The notes: generated from the sequence alone by a model not told the origin. A stretch of DNA of 55,203 nt from Polyangium sp. 15x6 (GCF_029960785.1 NZ_JASBQE010000080.1:1-55203); one strand, 5' to 3'. Positions 24,834-34,262 are shown, numbered from the stretch's first letter. Numbers and translations: made by a program.

Positions 24834-26462
24834 TCACTGCTCGCGAATCACGTCGGCAATGAGCAGCAGGAGGACCAGGGAACCTGCTGCGACATGGATC
24901 AGGCTCGTGGCGCTCGGGAGGAACAGGCCGAGGAGCGCCCCTGCCATTGCGATCGCCGCGGGCAGCGCGATCCTTCGCCGGTCCGTCGAGGCGAGCGTCC
25001 CGAGGACCGTCGCGAGAAGGACGAGATCGTTCACGAGGACGTGATCGAGCGGCGTCCCGAGGCGCATCGCGATGAGCCGGTGGACGAGCATCACGCCTTC
25101 CACCCCGGCGACGATCGCCGCGGCCCGCCGCCCCATCCGGTTCTGGGAGAGCCTTCGCCATCGCAGCGCGATGATGGAGAGGACCATCAGGAGAGCCGCG
25201 CCATTGATCAGGATGACGAGCTCGAGGGTCACCGAGGCGTGGAGGACCCGGCGAAACGCGAGGGCCGAGGCCACGACCACGACGGCGAGGAGCGCCACGC
25301 GCAAGGCCACGAGCTCGCGCCGGATCACGCGGCGATCGAGCTCCGGATCCCGCGGCAGGTGCGCCTCGATCGCCGCGACGAGCGCGTGCATCGAGGGGAA
25401 TCGCGCCGCGGGATCCTTCGCCAGGCCCGAGAGGAGGATCGGCCCGAGCCATGCGGGCGTCTTCCCGCGCTGCGCCGGGATCGTCGGCGCGCCTGCGAGG
25501 ACACGGCGCGAGAGCGCGACGAAATCACCGTCGAGGGAATACGGGGGGACGCCATAGGCCGCGTGATAAAGCGCCGCGCAGAAGCTCCATTGATCACTCG
25601 CCGTCGTGGCGCGCTCCCCGCGGAGCTGCTCCGGCGCCATGAACGCAGGCGTCCCGGCAATCGCGCCCCTCGGCACGATCGATACGTCGAGCGCCCCGGG
25701 CCGCCCGCTCGGGGGCTCGGCGTCGCGCTCGCCCTCCCCGTTCGTCCCTCCGCCACGCCGGGCGAGAGCCGCCATTCCGAAATCGACGATCCGCGGGCGC
25801 CCGTCCTTGCCGACGAGCACGTTCTCGGGCTTGAAATCGCGGTGCACGAGGCCCGCGTCGTGCACCGCGGCGAGGCCCCGCGCGGCGCCGAGGAAGAGGC
25901 TCAGCACCTCGGAAAAGGGGCGAGGGCGCTCGGCGAGGAATGCGCGCAGCGTGAGGCCTTCGATGAATTCCATGCAGAGGTACACGCGGCCCTCGTTCTC
26001 ACCGGCCTCGTGAATCGCGACCACGTTCGGGTGCGCGAGGCGGCCGAGGGCCTGGCCTTCACGCAAGAGCCAGCCCACGCCGGCCACGCTCGGGCGCAAG
26101 AGCTTGATCGCCACGCGCCGATCGAGCATCTCGTCGTACCCCATGTAAACGACGCCCATCGTCCCCTCGCCGAGCTTGCGCACCACGGCGAACCGTCCGA
26201 TGCGCGCCGCGACCGGGGGCGCATCGGGGAAGGCAGGAAGGGGGTGCTCGCGCAGCGCCTCGGACAGCAGCGCGGGGCGCGGCGCGAGGAAATCTCCGTC
26301 GGCCCTCCGATCGTGCTCGAGCAGCCTCTCCACGGCCGCGCGGAGGGCCGCGTCGCCCTCGCATTCGGCGTCCAGCCGAAGCCGCGCCTCCTCGGGCCCC
26401 AGATCGACGGCGGCGTCGAAGACCGCCTCGACGCGCCGCGGATCCGGCCTCTCCGTCGTCAC
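24834..26462 (-). CDS. Membrane Ser/Thr protein kinase
   Basis: 542 aa. GTG 26462 overlaps the stop codon of the sigma factor gene as GTGA, implying translational coupling. After a helical N-terminal segment of about 85 residues the Hanks kinase domain has GEGTMG, AIKLL, VHRDFKPEN and a normal DFG (VDFGMAAL). A Gly/Pro-rich insert of about 30 residues follows in the activation loop. From about residue 370 there are about six transmembrane helices with short loops and no large periplasmic domain. Inferred: a membrane-embedded kinase, perhaps sensing the membrane itself. Coupling to an ECF gene is typical of ECF-kinase pairs, where the kinase regulates the sigma factor. Confidence 0.94.
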   Translation of the reverse strand: MTTERPDPRRVEAVFDAAVDLGPEEARLRLDAECEGDAALRAAVERLLEHDRRADGDFLAPRPALLSEALREHPLPAFPDAPPVAARIGRFAVVRKLGEGTMGVVYMGYDEMLDRRVAIKLLRPSVAGVGWLLREGQALGRLAHPNVVAIHEAGENEGRVYLCMEFIEGLTLRAFLAERPRPFSEVLSLFLGAARGLAAVHDAGLVHRDFKPENVLVGKDGRPRIVDFGMAALARRGGGTNGEGERDAEPPSGRPGALDVSIVPRGAIAGTPAFMAPEQLRGERATTASDQWSFCAALYHAAYGVPPYSLDGDFVALSRRVLAGAPTIPAQRGKTPAWLGPILLSGLAKDPAARFPSMHALVAAIEAHLPRDPELDRRVIRRELVALRVALLAVVVVASALAFRRVLHASVTLELVILINGAALLMVLSIIALRWRRLSQNRMGRRAAAIVAGVEGVMLVHRLIAMRLGTPLDHVLVNDLVLLATVLGTLASTDRRRIALPAAIAMAGALLGLFLPSATSLIHVAAGSLVLLLLIADVIREQ

Positions 26463-27031
26463 GTCTCCGCTCCGCGGGAGAGCAGGTCGTGCAGATAGGC
26501 GCGGGCGAAGCGCCACTCCCGCTCGACGGTGCGGGTCGTGACGCCGAGCGCCTCCGCGATCTCCTGGTCCGGTAAGCCCCCGAAAAACCGCATCACCACG
26601 ACCTGCGCTTTGCGGGGATGCTCCGCTTCGAGGCGCGCGATCGCCTCGTTGAGGGAAAGCACGTCCTCGATACCGAGGAGCTCCGCCTCGACGGCGATTT
26701 CCACGTCGAGGGGCTCGGCCCGCTGTCCGCCGCCGCGCTTCGCCGCGACCTTTCTGCGCACGTGATCCACGATGATCTCGCGCATCGCCTGCGCCGCCGC
26801 GGCGAAGAAATGCCCCCGCCCGTTCCAGCCGGGCTCCGGTGATCCCACGAGCTTCAGATACGCCTCGTGCACGAGCGCCGTCGGCTGCAGCGTATCGCCC
26901 GGCCCGAGGCGCGCCATCTGCGCCGCCGCGATGCGGCGCAGCTCTTGATAGACGAGGGGCAAGAGCTCCTGGGTCGCCTGGTCTCGCCCCGCAGCAATCT
27001 CGGCAATGATCCGCGTGACCTCGTGGTGCAT
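26459..27031 (-). CDS. ECF-type RNA polymerase sigma factor paired with a kinase
   Basis: 190 aa. Region 2 includes LVYQELRRIAAAQMARL, LQPTALVHEAYLKLVG and FFAAAAQAMREIIVDHVRRKVA; region 4 is an HTH (LPDQEIAEALGVTTRTVEREWRF). The HEAYLKLV pattern is typical of the planctomycete/myxobacterial Sig-70_X6 type. No anti-sigma factor gene is next to it; instead a membrane kinase gene overlaps its end, a common arrangement in kinase-regulated ECF groups. The ATG at 27031 has no strong ribosome site. Likely regulon: itself and the neighbouring genes, though no ECF promoter motif was searched for systematically. Confidence 0.9.
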   Translation of the reverse strand: MHHEVTRIIAEIAAGRDQATQELLPLVYQELRRIAAAQMARLGPGDTLQPTALVHEAYLKLVGSPEPGWNGRGHFFAAAAQAMREIIVDHVRRKVAAKRGGGQRAEPLDVEIAVEAELLGIEDVLSLNEAIARLEAEHPRKAQVVVMRFFGGLPDQEIAEALGVTTRTVEREWRFARAYLHDLLSRGAET

Positions 27032-27125
27032 GGCAAGAGGCCATCATCACGGGATTCGCGCGCGCGTGTAAAGAGCCGAGCAGCGGCACGCCCCTCGCCA
27101 TTCGATCCCCGAAGCGGCGCGCCCG

Positions 27126-28862
27126 TCACGGCGGAGCCATGTGGGCGAGCGCCGCGCGGATCGCTTCGAGGACCCGCGTGTCTTTTTCCTTTGCGAGCGC
27201 GGCCTCGAGCCAGGGCAACCATACGTTCGCGTCCCGGAAGAATGCCGCGCGATACGTGGCCCGCCGCACCTCGGGGTCCGGCGACATCGTCCCGAGGGTA
27301 TGCAGCAGCGTGTCGGCCTCGGGCATCGCGAGGAATCGTAATGCATAGGCCGCCGTCTTCGCGAGCCGGGCGGACCCGAGCGCCCCCTGGATCACCTCGA
27401 AGGCCCGCGCATCCCCGCTGTTTCCGAGCGCGGCGAGGAGCATGTCTCGCTCGGCGTCGTCCGTCGCGCTCGCATAACGAGCGAGCAGATCGGCCACCGG
27501 ATCGAGCCCTTCGCCGACGTCCCCGTTCGTGGCGAGCGTGCGCCCCGCGGCGCCGAGCGCCATCGTGCTCAGGTTGCCGAGGGCCGGATCGTCGCTCGCG
27601 GCGCCCTTCGACAGCGCGGAGACCGTGCCTTCGTCGGCGACGGGCATCATCGCGAGGCTCACGGCGGCGTGCCTTTGCGCCTCGATCGTCGCCTCCGAGC
27701 TCGTGAGCGTGTTCGCGAGCGCGTGCGCCGCCTCCTCGGTGCCCGCCGCGGCGAGCCCGCCGGCGAGGAAGTTCGCCTCGGCGTCCGTCACGCCGCGCGT
27801 CGCGAGCGCTCGGCCCGCGGCGAGCACTTCCGCGGGGTCCACCCGGAAGAGCGCGCCGGCCGTATGAAGGAGCGCCGCGCGCCGCTTGCCGACCTCGTCC
27901 CTCGGCTGCCCGTCGGTCTCCGCGAATGCGGCGCGGAGCTCGGCGAGGTCGTGCCCCGCCGCGCGTCGCTCGTCCATTTCGCGCTTGCTCGCGCTGCGAT
28001 CCCGCCTCGGCATGGCCATCCGCGGGGCTTCGTAGTCCTCTACGAGAGCGCGCGCGGCGGCGAGCTCGCGGCTCGTGGCCTCCGCGCGATCGACGAGGCG
28101 CAGCGAGACCCGGAGCTCCCCCGCGACGTCCCCGATCGCGGTTTTTCGCGACGTGCGGGACCGCTCGTGGGCGGTCGCCGATTCGATCACGTCCTTTCCA
28201 TCCACGAGGATCCTGAGCTCTCCCTCGGCCGCGAGCGGCGTGAGGCCCTCGTGCATGCGCACGAATCCTCGCTTGCGCCGGACGATCGTACGCTCGCCAT
28301 TTCGCTCGTAATCGGCACGGTACACACCGGAGCCGTCCGTCTCGTCCGCGGACCAGGCCGCGCCCTTGCCGCGGGTGTATTGCGTCGCCGTCACGAGGCT
28401 CGTCAAGAGCAGGCGGCTCGCCTCGTCGGTTCGTGCATCGAACCGCACGCCTTCGAGGCGGCCGTCTTCATCGTGAGCGAGCAGGACCGGGCGGCGGAGA
28501 TCGGCCATCGAGGGGGATTCTCCGCCCTTCACGTCGAGCGACGGATCGACGAGGCGCGCTTCGCAGAGGGACGTGCCCGGGATGGGCAGGAAGGAAATGC
28601 GTCCTTCGAGGCGCGTCTCGACGAACGTCTCCCCGCCGATCGTGACGTGCCGCGAGAGCGTCACGGCATACACGCGTCGCTCGGTGGCCTCGGCGCGCGC
28701 CGAGGGCGTGATCGATACCTCGGCCGGCGCGGGCGCGGCCGTCGCCGCAGCGACGGGGGAAAGGGCGGCGGGAGCGCACGCGCGCTGGAGGAGGGCACAT
28801 CCTCCGAGCAGGGCGGCGGCGAGCAGGGGAAGGGCAACGAGCCGGGACGAACGGCGCTTCAT
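27126..28862 (-). CDS. Lipoprotein resembling large lipid transfer proteins (vitellogenin-N-like)
   Basis: 578 aa. Signal peptide with lipobox LLGGC. Residues about 55-290 look beta-rich (ERRVYAVTLSRHVTIGG, VETRLEGRISFLPIP, ADYERNGERTIVRR). Residues about 300-578 are helical HEAT-type pairs. This beta-barrel plus helical solenoid order matches the N-terminal module of the vitellogenin/apolipoprotein-B/MTP family, and the phrase around LLTSLVTATQY...ETDGSGVYRADYE echoes it. Assignment is by pattern only. Inferred: a periplasmic or surface lipoprotein that binds a hydrophobic ligand. It lies between a small exported protein and an ECF gene, on the same strand. If the resemblance is false, it is simply a HEAT-repeat lipoprotein. 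Confidence 0.75.
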   Translation of the reverse strand: MKRRSSRLVALPLLAAALLGGCALLQRACAPAALSPVAAATAAPAPAEVSITPSARAEATERRVYAVTLSRHVTIGGETFVETRLEGRISFLPIPGTSLCEARLVDPSLDVKGGESPSMADLRRPVLLAHDEDGRLEGVRFDARTDEASRLLLTSLVTATQYTRGKGAAWSADETDGSGVYRADYERNGERTIVRRKRGFVRMHEGLTPLAAEGELRILVDGKDVIESATAHERSRTSRKTAIGDVAGELRVSLRLVDRAEATSRELAAARALVEDYEAPRMAMPRRDRSASKREMDERRAAGHDLAELRAAFAETDGQPRDEVGKRRAALLHTAGALFRVDPAEVLAAGRALATRGVTDAEANFLAGGLAAAGTEEAAHALANTLTSSEATIEAQRHAAVSLAMMPVADEGTVSALSKGAASDDPALGNLSTMALGAAGRTLATNGDVGEGLDPVADLLARYASATDDAERDMLLAALGNSGDARAFEVIQGALGSARLAKTAAYALRFLAMPEADTLLHTLGTMSPDPEVRRATYRAAFFRDANVWLPWLEAALAKEKDTRVLEAIRAALAHMAPP

Positions 28863-28906
28863 GGGGCTCCTCCAGCGTGCGTGTCGGGTTCGTCAGGGCG
28901 GGAGGA

Positions 28907-29746
28907 TCACCAGGAGATCGTGCCCCACTTCGAGAAGAGCTGCCCTCCGGCGGTGAACCCGTCGAAATTCACGAGCGTCTTGCTGTCGGTGTCCAGGCAG
29001 TATTCGAGCTCGACCTTGAGCTTGCCGTCGAGGGAATGCAGGCTGTAATCGAGAGACATGAGCACGGACATCGAATCGTCCTCGGGGTACGTGACCGTGA
29101 TGGCGGCCGGCACGTGGAGATCGAGCGCCGTCAGCGAGCCCTTCACGGAGACGCTGGCGCAGGCCGCGCCCACGTCCGCGTCGACGTCCGCATAAGCCCT
29201 CGCGTAGGGCTCGGCCATCAGGCTCAGGTACGAGCTCGTGATGCTGGGGATCACGTCGACGCCGAGCTCGCCGCCCACCTTGCCGTCGAGGTCGATGTGG
29301 ACGCCGAGCAGGCTGATGTCCTCGTCGGCCTTGAAGAAGGTCCGGCTCACGCCGAAGGGGATGGCGTTCGTGATGGAGGCCGAATACAGGACGACGCCGA
29401 CGGCGGCGACATGGACGCCGCCCCAGCTCTCGCCGTTGTTGTTGTAGATCAGGGCGTACGCGTCGACGATCGGCTTGCTCACGCCGAAGGCCTTGGCCGT
29501 GGCTTGGATCTCGGCGCCCAGCTTGAGGTAATCGGCGCCGTAGCTCGGGTCCGTCTGGAAGTTCTTCTTCGACTGCAGGCCGGTCCAGAACGTGTACGAG
29601 GCGCCGAAGCCGCTGTCGCTCCAGCCCGCGGCGTCCTGGCAAACGGGGCCGCTACAGGAGGGCGCTGCGGCGGCGGGCGAAGAAGCGACGAGGAGGGCGG
29701 CGAGGGGCGTGAGAAGGGCGAGGGCCGGAAGGAGCTTGGGCTGCAT
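28907..29746 (-). CDS. Exported protein of unknown function
   Basis: 279 aa from ATG 29746, which has GGAG 6 bp upstream; a longer start at 29785 is less likely. Seen: a signal peptide (residues about 1-25) with a signal-peptidase-I-type end (ASSPAAAA-PS), no lipobox, then a soluble mostly beta-rich domain with four Cys residues in the mature part that could form two disulfides. No family was recognised. First gene of a same-strand array (exported protein, lipid-transfer-like lipoprotein, ECF, kinase, HEAT lipoprotein) and 44 bp upstream of the lipoprotein, so the two may be co-expressed and act together in the envelope. Confidence 0.8.
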   Translation of the reverse strand: MQPKLLPALALLTPLAALLVASSPAAAAPSCSGPVCQDAAGWSDSGFGASYTFWTGLQSKKNFQTDPSYGADYLKLGAEIQATAKAFGVSKPIVDAYALIYNNNGESWGGVHVAAVGVVLYSASITNAIPFGVSRTFFKADEDISLLGVHIDLDGKVGGELGVDVIPSITSSYLSLMAEPYARAYADVDADVGAACASVSVKGSLTALDLHVPAAITVTYPEDDSMSVLMSLDYSLHSLDGKLKVELEYCLDTDSKTLVNFDGFTAGGQLFSKWGTISW

Positions 29747-29909
29747 GGGTATCTCCGGGGCGTGAAGGCCCTCGGGAGCGCTCACCCTGAGCGCGCCGGA
29801 GAGCCGTTTCCCCTACGTCCGCAAACCGAGGCCCCGACCCGACATGCCTCCCGCGTTTTTTTTCGATGCCTCGTTGCGCCCGGGACGCGCTTGCCCTTCC
29901 ATTGCCTCG

Positions 29910-31337
29910 ATGGGGCACGCGCACCACTTCCTCTCCCGGCTCGATCGCGTCTCGCTCCCGCATGTCGAGCTCGCGCTCTCGCTCTACCGCGACGAGAGCC
30001 TCCTCCGGTACATCTTCGACCGGGCCCGCGTGCCCGAGAACGCCGAGCGGGTCGCGCTCTCGCTCGATCACCCCGAAGAGGGGCCATTCCTGATCGTCAC
30101 GCGCGGCGGACGCTTCGTCACTTGCCTCGGCGAGGGCATGAAGGTCTCGAACCTGCCTGTCGTGACGCGCGGGCAGATCGACGGCATCTCCGCCAAAGCC
30201 GAGGAGCTACGCGAACGCCTGGAGTCTGCGAAGGCGCTCGCGGGGGGCAAGGGCGTCCAGAGCTTGCTCCGGCGGATCTACGACGCCGCCGACGAGCTCT
30301 CGCGCGAGGAGTTCATCGCGATCTCCGCGCTCCAGCCGCTCTACTCCTTCGAGTTCTTGCGCCTCTACCTCCATGCCGGGTGCGAGCTCGACGACGCGCG
30401 CAAGACCCTCCTGCCGCTCTTGCGCAAGACCGACAAGCTGAAGCCCATCTATGACGACGCGCTTTTCGCGTACTGGAAGACCCTCTGGGCGATGAGCCAT
30501 TTCGCCGTCCTCGCGACCCTCGACGGCCGCGAGACCTTTCCCACGGGTTTCCTCGAGCTGCTCGGCGAGAGCACCACGTTCTCCTGGCCCGCCACGCGTC
30601 AAGGGTTCTTGCCCTTCGCGCTCCGCGGCGCCTGGGCCACGGCCCGCGTCGGCAAACCCCTGCTCGGCATGTACAAACGGTTTTACCAGGACGCGGAGAG
30701 CGAACTGCAGAACATCGACGGCGCGCTCGGGATCCTCGCGCTCGGCATGCGCCACGCGCGGCTCCGCGCCGAGGCGGAGAAGGCGCTCGGCGCGGACATC
30801 CCGGAGAAGTGGCGAGACACCGACCATGGCAAGGTCACGCGCGCGATACGAAGCCTCGCTCGCACCATCGCGGAGATGGAGCGCGACGCGCCGACGGGGC
30901 GGCAGGAGTGCGTGCGTGCCTTCGGCGCGCACCTCTGGGTGGAGGTCATGAAATCGAGGCCCCCGAACCCCCTCCGGTACGAGCGGGCGCAGGACGTCCC
31001 CGAGGATCTCGCCTGCGCGGTCGCGGCGAACACGCTCCAGTGTTATCTGCGCGGCTCGAAGGGACTCGCGAATGCATTGACGTGGCTCTACACGCTCGTC
31101 CCGTGGGTGGCGCGCGCCGCGCCGGAGGCGCTCTACCTGCCGCGCGCCGCCGTCGCGGCGCTCCACGAGCCCTTCCGGCCGGAGCTCACGCTGGGCGTGC
31201 TGCGCGCGATGCGCGATCACCTGGCACCTGGCAGGAGGCAAGTGCTCCCCGAGGGCCCCGCCCGCAAAGGCCCGTGCCCGTGCGGGAGCGGCAAGAAGTA
31301 CAAGCGTTGCTGCGAGGAGAAGGAAGCGGCGGAGTGA
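29910..31337 (+). CDS. SEC-C motif protein of unknown function
   Basis: 475 aa. ATG 29910 (MGHAHHFLSRLDR) is favoured over an in-frame ATG at 29844 because the intervening codons look random. Mostly helical, with no signal peptide. The last 20 residues hold a zinc-binding SEC-C motif, GPCPCGSGKKYKRCC, as at the end of SecA and of many small bacterial proteins that bind SecB or ribosomal partners. The body is unrecognised. Isolated gene between divergent and convergent neighbours. Function unknown; the SEC-C tail suggests a link to protein handling. Confidence 0.85.
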   Translation: MGHAHHFLSRLDRVSLPHVELALSLYRDESLLRYIFDRARVPENAERVALSLDHPEEGPFLIVTRGGRFVTCLGEGMKVSNLPVVTRGQIDGISAKAEELRERLESAKALAGGKGVQSLLRRIYDAADELSREEFIAISALQPLYSFEFLRLYLHAGCELDDARKTLLPLLRKTDKLKPIYDDALFAYWKTLWAMSHFAVLATLDGRETFPTGFLELLGESTTFSWPATRQGFLPFALRGAWATARVGKPLLGMYKRFYQDAESELQNIDGALGILALGMRHARLRAEAEKALGADIPEKWRDTDHGKVTRAIRSLARTIAEMERDAPTGRQECVRAFGAHLWVEVMKSRPPNPLRYERAQDVPEDLACAVAANTLQCYLRGSKGLANALTWLYTLVPWVARAAPEALYLPRAAVAALHEPFRPELTLGVLRAMRDHLAPGRRQVLPEGPARKGPCPCGSGKKYKRCCEEKEAAE

Positions 31338-31792
31338 AACGGAGGCGGCCCGGCGCCCCTCTGCATGTCACGGGCTGAAGAAGACCGAGCCCAAAGACCC
31401 TGCCCCAGGCACCGAAGGCTCGAGCGCCTTCGCCGGAGGAACCTCGACCGGCGCCTGATCGGTCTGATCACACGCCCCCGAGGCCCTCGCTGGGCCCTGC
31501 CGCGTGCTCATCGAGGGCCCAACCCACCCAGGGGCAGGCTCCCCGCTCTCTATCGAAAGCAGAATGCCACCCATGGGGTGCCTCGGTTCACGCGATTGGA
31601 TGCGGGGAGGCACCCACAGGCAGGCTGGAGGCACTCCATGCACAGAGCCCAGGCACCCTGGGGAAGGGTCCTCGTCCTGAAGAGACTTCGGAGCGGCACC
31701 CTCGGCCTGGCTCGGAGAACCATGTCGAAAGAGCCGAGGCACCCCGAGGGTGGCTGCGGAGGCGAAGGAGGAAGCGGCCGGAGGACCCAGGC
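31338..31792. other. Convergent intergenic gap with short GAGGCACC-type inverted repeats
   Basis: Between the SEC-C gene and a convergent lipoprotein gene, with no credible coding. Seen: CGAAGGC/GCCTTCG (31414-31433), GGGTGCCTC at 31577-31585 with its complement at 31608-31616, CCCAGG/CCTGGG near 31651, and a CACCCTCGG ... CCGAGGGTG pair. The words GAGGCACC and AGGCACC recur. It is unrelated in sequence to the six-member element, although the position type is the same. Confidence 0.5.
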
Positions 31793-33043
31793 TCAGTGGC
31801 TCTTGCCCTCATCACTCAGGGCGGGGACCCCGGGCAAGGCTCGCTCGTCCAATCGGAAAAGCTTGGCCACCCACCGGCGGGCCTCCTGCGGGGCAAGGTC
31901 GGCCTGAAGAAGCGCCTCGTAGAGGCTCCGCACCCGCTCCGGTAGCGGCCCGCAGGGGGTGAGGTCGCCGGCGCACGCCTCGACGCCGGTGCCGTACTCG
32001 GCGAACCCCACGAGGGTCTCCATCGCGGCGTGCTTGCGCTCGACGGCCGCGCACGGCCCGGTCGTCGGGGCGCTCTTGTCGGCCGCCGGCTTCCAGGGGA
32101 CGAACCGGCCTTCCCGAACCGTGAAGGTCGGCTCTTCCGCTTGCGGCGGACCGTCCCCGAGGCGGATGAGCGTCGCGTCGCCCTCGCGGAAGAGCTTGAA
32201 GTTGCCGTCCCATCGCTCCCCTCGGATGGCCTCGGGCAGCGGCAGGGGCGCCCCGCTCCACGCGATTTTGAGGGTCTGGGACGTGGCATGCGAACGCGGC
32301 TCGGCGGAACGACCTTGGAACCAGACGATCTCGGCAGCGCCGTCGCCATCCAGATCGACCGTGCCGAGAGGGAAGATCGACCAGGCGTCCTTCGCGCGTC
32401 CGCCGGGATCGAGCACCTTCACCTTGTCGCCGTCGACGAGGTACAGCCGCTCGAGGTCGTTCCGCACGAACGGGAAGGTCTCCCCGACGACTTCATTGAA
32501 GTGAGGCCGATAAGGCCCCTCGATCATCCAGTGCCAGCGGATCGCGACGCCTCGGGGCGTCTGGCAACTGAACTCCCACAGGTCGATCGGCTCGGGCACC
32601 GTGGCGTGGTGCTTCGGCCCCTCCACCTTCGCGTCGCGGTGCGCGCGCTCGAAGCGGGACACGGTCCGGTGCTCGTGTTTCTTCACGACCTTGCGCAGGC
32701 GCTCGCGCTCGTCCGCGGACGGGTAGGTGCAAGGCTCGTAGCTGGAGATACCCTCGGGGATGTAGTAGCCGGGGAGCTTCAGCCCCTCGGGCACGAAAAT
32801 GCCGTCGCATTCGAGCTTCGCGCGCGAGTGCTCCTGATCGAGGCGGCCGCGCAGCTCGGAGAGGAAGCGCTTCGCCTCGGCGGCGTCTTCGGCCGACGGA
32901 AGCACGACCGCGGGGCTTTGGGTCACGGGTTCGCCCGCGTCGCGGGGCGGAGGCGTGGGCGAGGGCGAGGGCGAAGCTCGGCAAGCGGAGAGTACGCCCG
33001 ATACCAGGGCGGCGAGCAGGGCGGATCGGGGGGCGTGGGGCAT
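31793..33043 (-). CDS. Lipoprotein with a VCBS/FG-GAP-like Ca-binding motif
   Basis: 416 aa. Signal peptide with lipobox VLSAC, ATG 33043 with AGGA upstream, then a Pro/Ser-rich linker. A central stretch reads DLDGDGAAEIVWFQ, the Asp-rich loop of FG-GAP/VCBS repeats in integrin-like or surface proteins, but only one copy is clear. The remainder has many charged residues and six or so Cys. No enzyme motif. Inferred: an envelope lipoprotein, partner unknown. Convergent with the SEC-C gene and divergent from the nuclease-lipoprotein gene. Confidence 0.78.
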   Translation of the reverse strand: MPHAPRSALLAALVSGVLSACRASPSPSPTPPPRDAGEPVTQSPAVVLPSAEDAAEAKRFLSELRGRLDQEHSRAKLECDGIFVPEGLKLPGYYIPEGISSYEPCTYPSADERERLRKVVKKHEHRTVSRFERAHRDAKVEGPKHHATVPEPIDLWEFSCQTPRGVAIRWHWMIEGPYRPHFNEVVGETFPFVRNDLERLYLVDGDKVKVLDPGGRAKDAWSIFPLGTVDLDGDGAAEIVWFQGRSAEPRSHATSQTLKIAWSGAPLPLPEAIRGERWDGNFKLFREGDATLIRLGDGPPQAEEPTFTVREGRFVPWKPAADKSAPTTGPCAAVERKHAAMETLVGFAEYGTGVEACAGDLTPCGPLPERVRSLYEALLQADLAPQEARRWVAKLFRLDERALPGVPALSDEGKSH

Positions 33044-33176
33044 GGTCCTCGGAGGGGCAAGCGACGATGAGGCAGCTCAGACGCCAAGGCCTTTAGCGCG
33101 ATTCCCGGGCGCATCGTGAGCCACCTGGCTGGTTTCCCGTTGCCGCCGAGCCGATGAACGTGGGACTCGATACACC

Positions 33177-34196
33177 ATGCAGGCAATGACGAGACTCCGC
33201 TCGGCCATGCTGGGCGTGCTGGTGTGGGGCTTGGGTGGGGCATGGATGACGGGGGCGTGTGGTTCGAATGAGCCGGGGCCTCTCAATTCGTGCCCTACTC
33301 CACCCGATACCCCGACCGAGACGCCGACCGAATGTGCGGCGACGATGCCCGATCCGTGCATGCGTTATCGTATTCCGCTCCTCGGCAATCCGAGCATGGA
33401 CCTCGCGCTGCGCGAGAAGTACATCGCCGCGTTCGGGAGCGCTTGTTACATGTCCGAAGGCCCCACCCCCACGTTCAACTGCTTCTACAAGGAGGAGGAG
33501 ATGACGCCGAGGGGGAAGGCGTGCACGGATGCCCAAAGGATCGCCGAGGTCTTTGGAGCTGCGCCGTCCGACAAGGGCTACGAGTGCGAGGCCGTCGGCA
33601 ACGGTGACTACACGCTGCAAGTCGGTCCGGATCCCGCGAACAAGATCACGATCGCCCTCGTGGACGCACCGAGGCAGACGCCGCTCGTCGAGGTCGACGG
33701 TGTGCCGACGGAGGTGAGCGGGCCGTACCGCAACTTGATGGAGCCGAAGACCCTCGGACCCGGGCAGCCGTTCAACAACTGCGACAGTGGCATGGTCGGC
33801 GCCGACGGCACGCCCCTCACGCAGACAGAGTGGATCCTCCAGGTCAACCGCGACGCGCACAAGGGCGACGCGGGCGTGGGCGAAATCCACTCCGATCTCG
33901 CGGGCTTCAAGTGGCCTTGCACGGTGATGAACGAGAACTGCGAGGAAGTGGCCACAGAGTGCGAGGAGCCGCTCGTCCTCGGAGATCCGAAGAAAAAACC
34001 GCTTGAATATCCCGACACGGAAGCACAAGTGCACCACGTCGTGCCCATGAAGGACAAGCGCAATTGCCCGTGGGGCACGAACTCGAACAGGAACGCGGCG
34101 GTCATATCGCGGGCGCTCAACAGGCATTTTTCAAATAAAAACCCGCCGGAGGAGGAGGTGAAGAGGCTCAACAACGCGTCGGTGTACACGCCCTGA
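33177..34196 (+). CDS. Lipoprotein with C-terminal HNH-like nuclease domain (candidate toxin)
   Basis: 339 aa. N-terminus: MQAMTRLRSAMLGV-type signal with MTGAC as lipobox, weaker than usual because Thr sits at -3. A Thr/Pro-rich linker follows, then a Cys-containing middle of about 220 residues with no known motif. The last 58 residues hold a HHVVP motif (His286, His287) and a later GTNSNRN and LNRHFSN run, the spacing expected for an HNH-fold (beta-beta-alpha metal) nuclease. A membrane-anchored nuclease is of no obvious use to the producer, so delivery to other cells is the inference, as for the polymorphic SitA lipoprotein toxins of Myxococcus. The downstream gene is a candidate immunity gene. 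Nuclease activity is unproven. Confidence 0.7.
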   Translation: MQAMTRLRSAMLGVLVWGLGGAWMTGACGSNEPGPLNSCPTPPDTPTETPTECAATMPDPCMRYRIPLLGNPSMDLALREKYIAAFGSACYMSEGPTPTFNCFYKEEEMTPRGKACTDAQRIAEVFGAAPSDKGYECEAVGNGDYTLQVGPDPANKITIALVDAPRQTPLVEVDGVPTEVSGPYRNLMEPKTLGPGQPFNNCDSGMVGADGTPLTQTEWILQVNRDAHKGDAGVGEIHSDLAGFKWPCTVMNENCEEVATECEEPLVLGDPKKKPLEYPDTEAQVHHVVPMKDKRNCPWGTNSNRNAAVISRALNRHFSNKNPPEEEVKRLNNASVYTP

Positions 34197-34262
34197 CGTG
34201 GCAGCCGGGCGCATGCTTCGAGCACGTTGACGCCGAGACCAACGTGGCCTAGTCGAGGCCTC

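Noticed and set aside
31368-31742. 124-residue minus-strand frame in the 31.3 kb gap
   Set aside because: Low-complexity, no homology, no good start; the gap is better described by inverted repeats.
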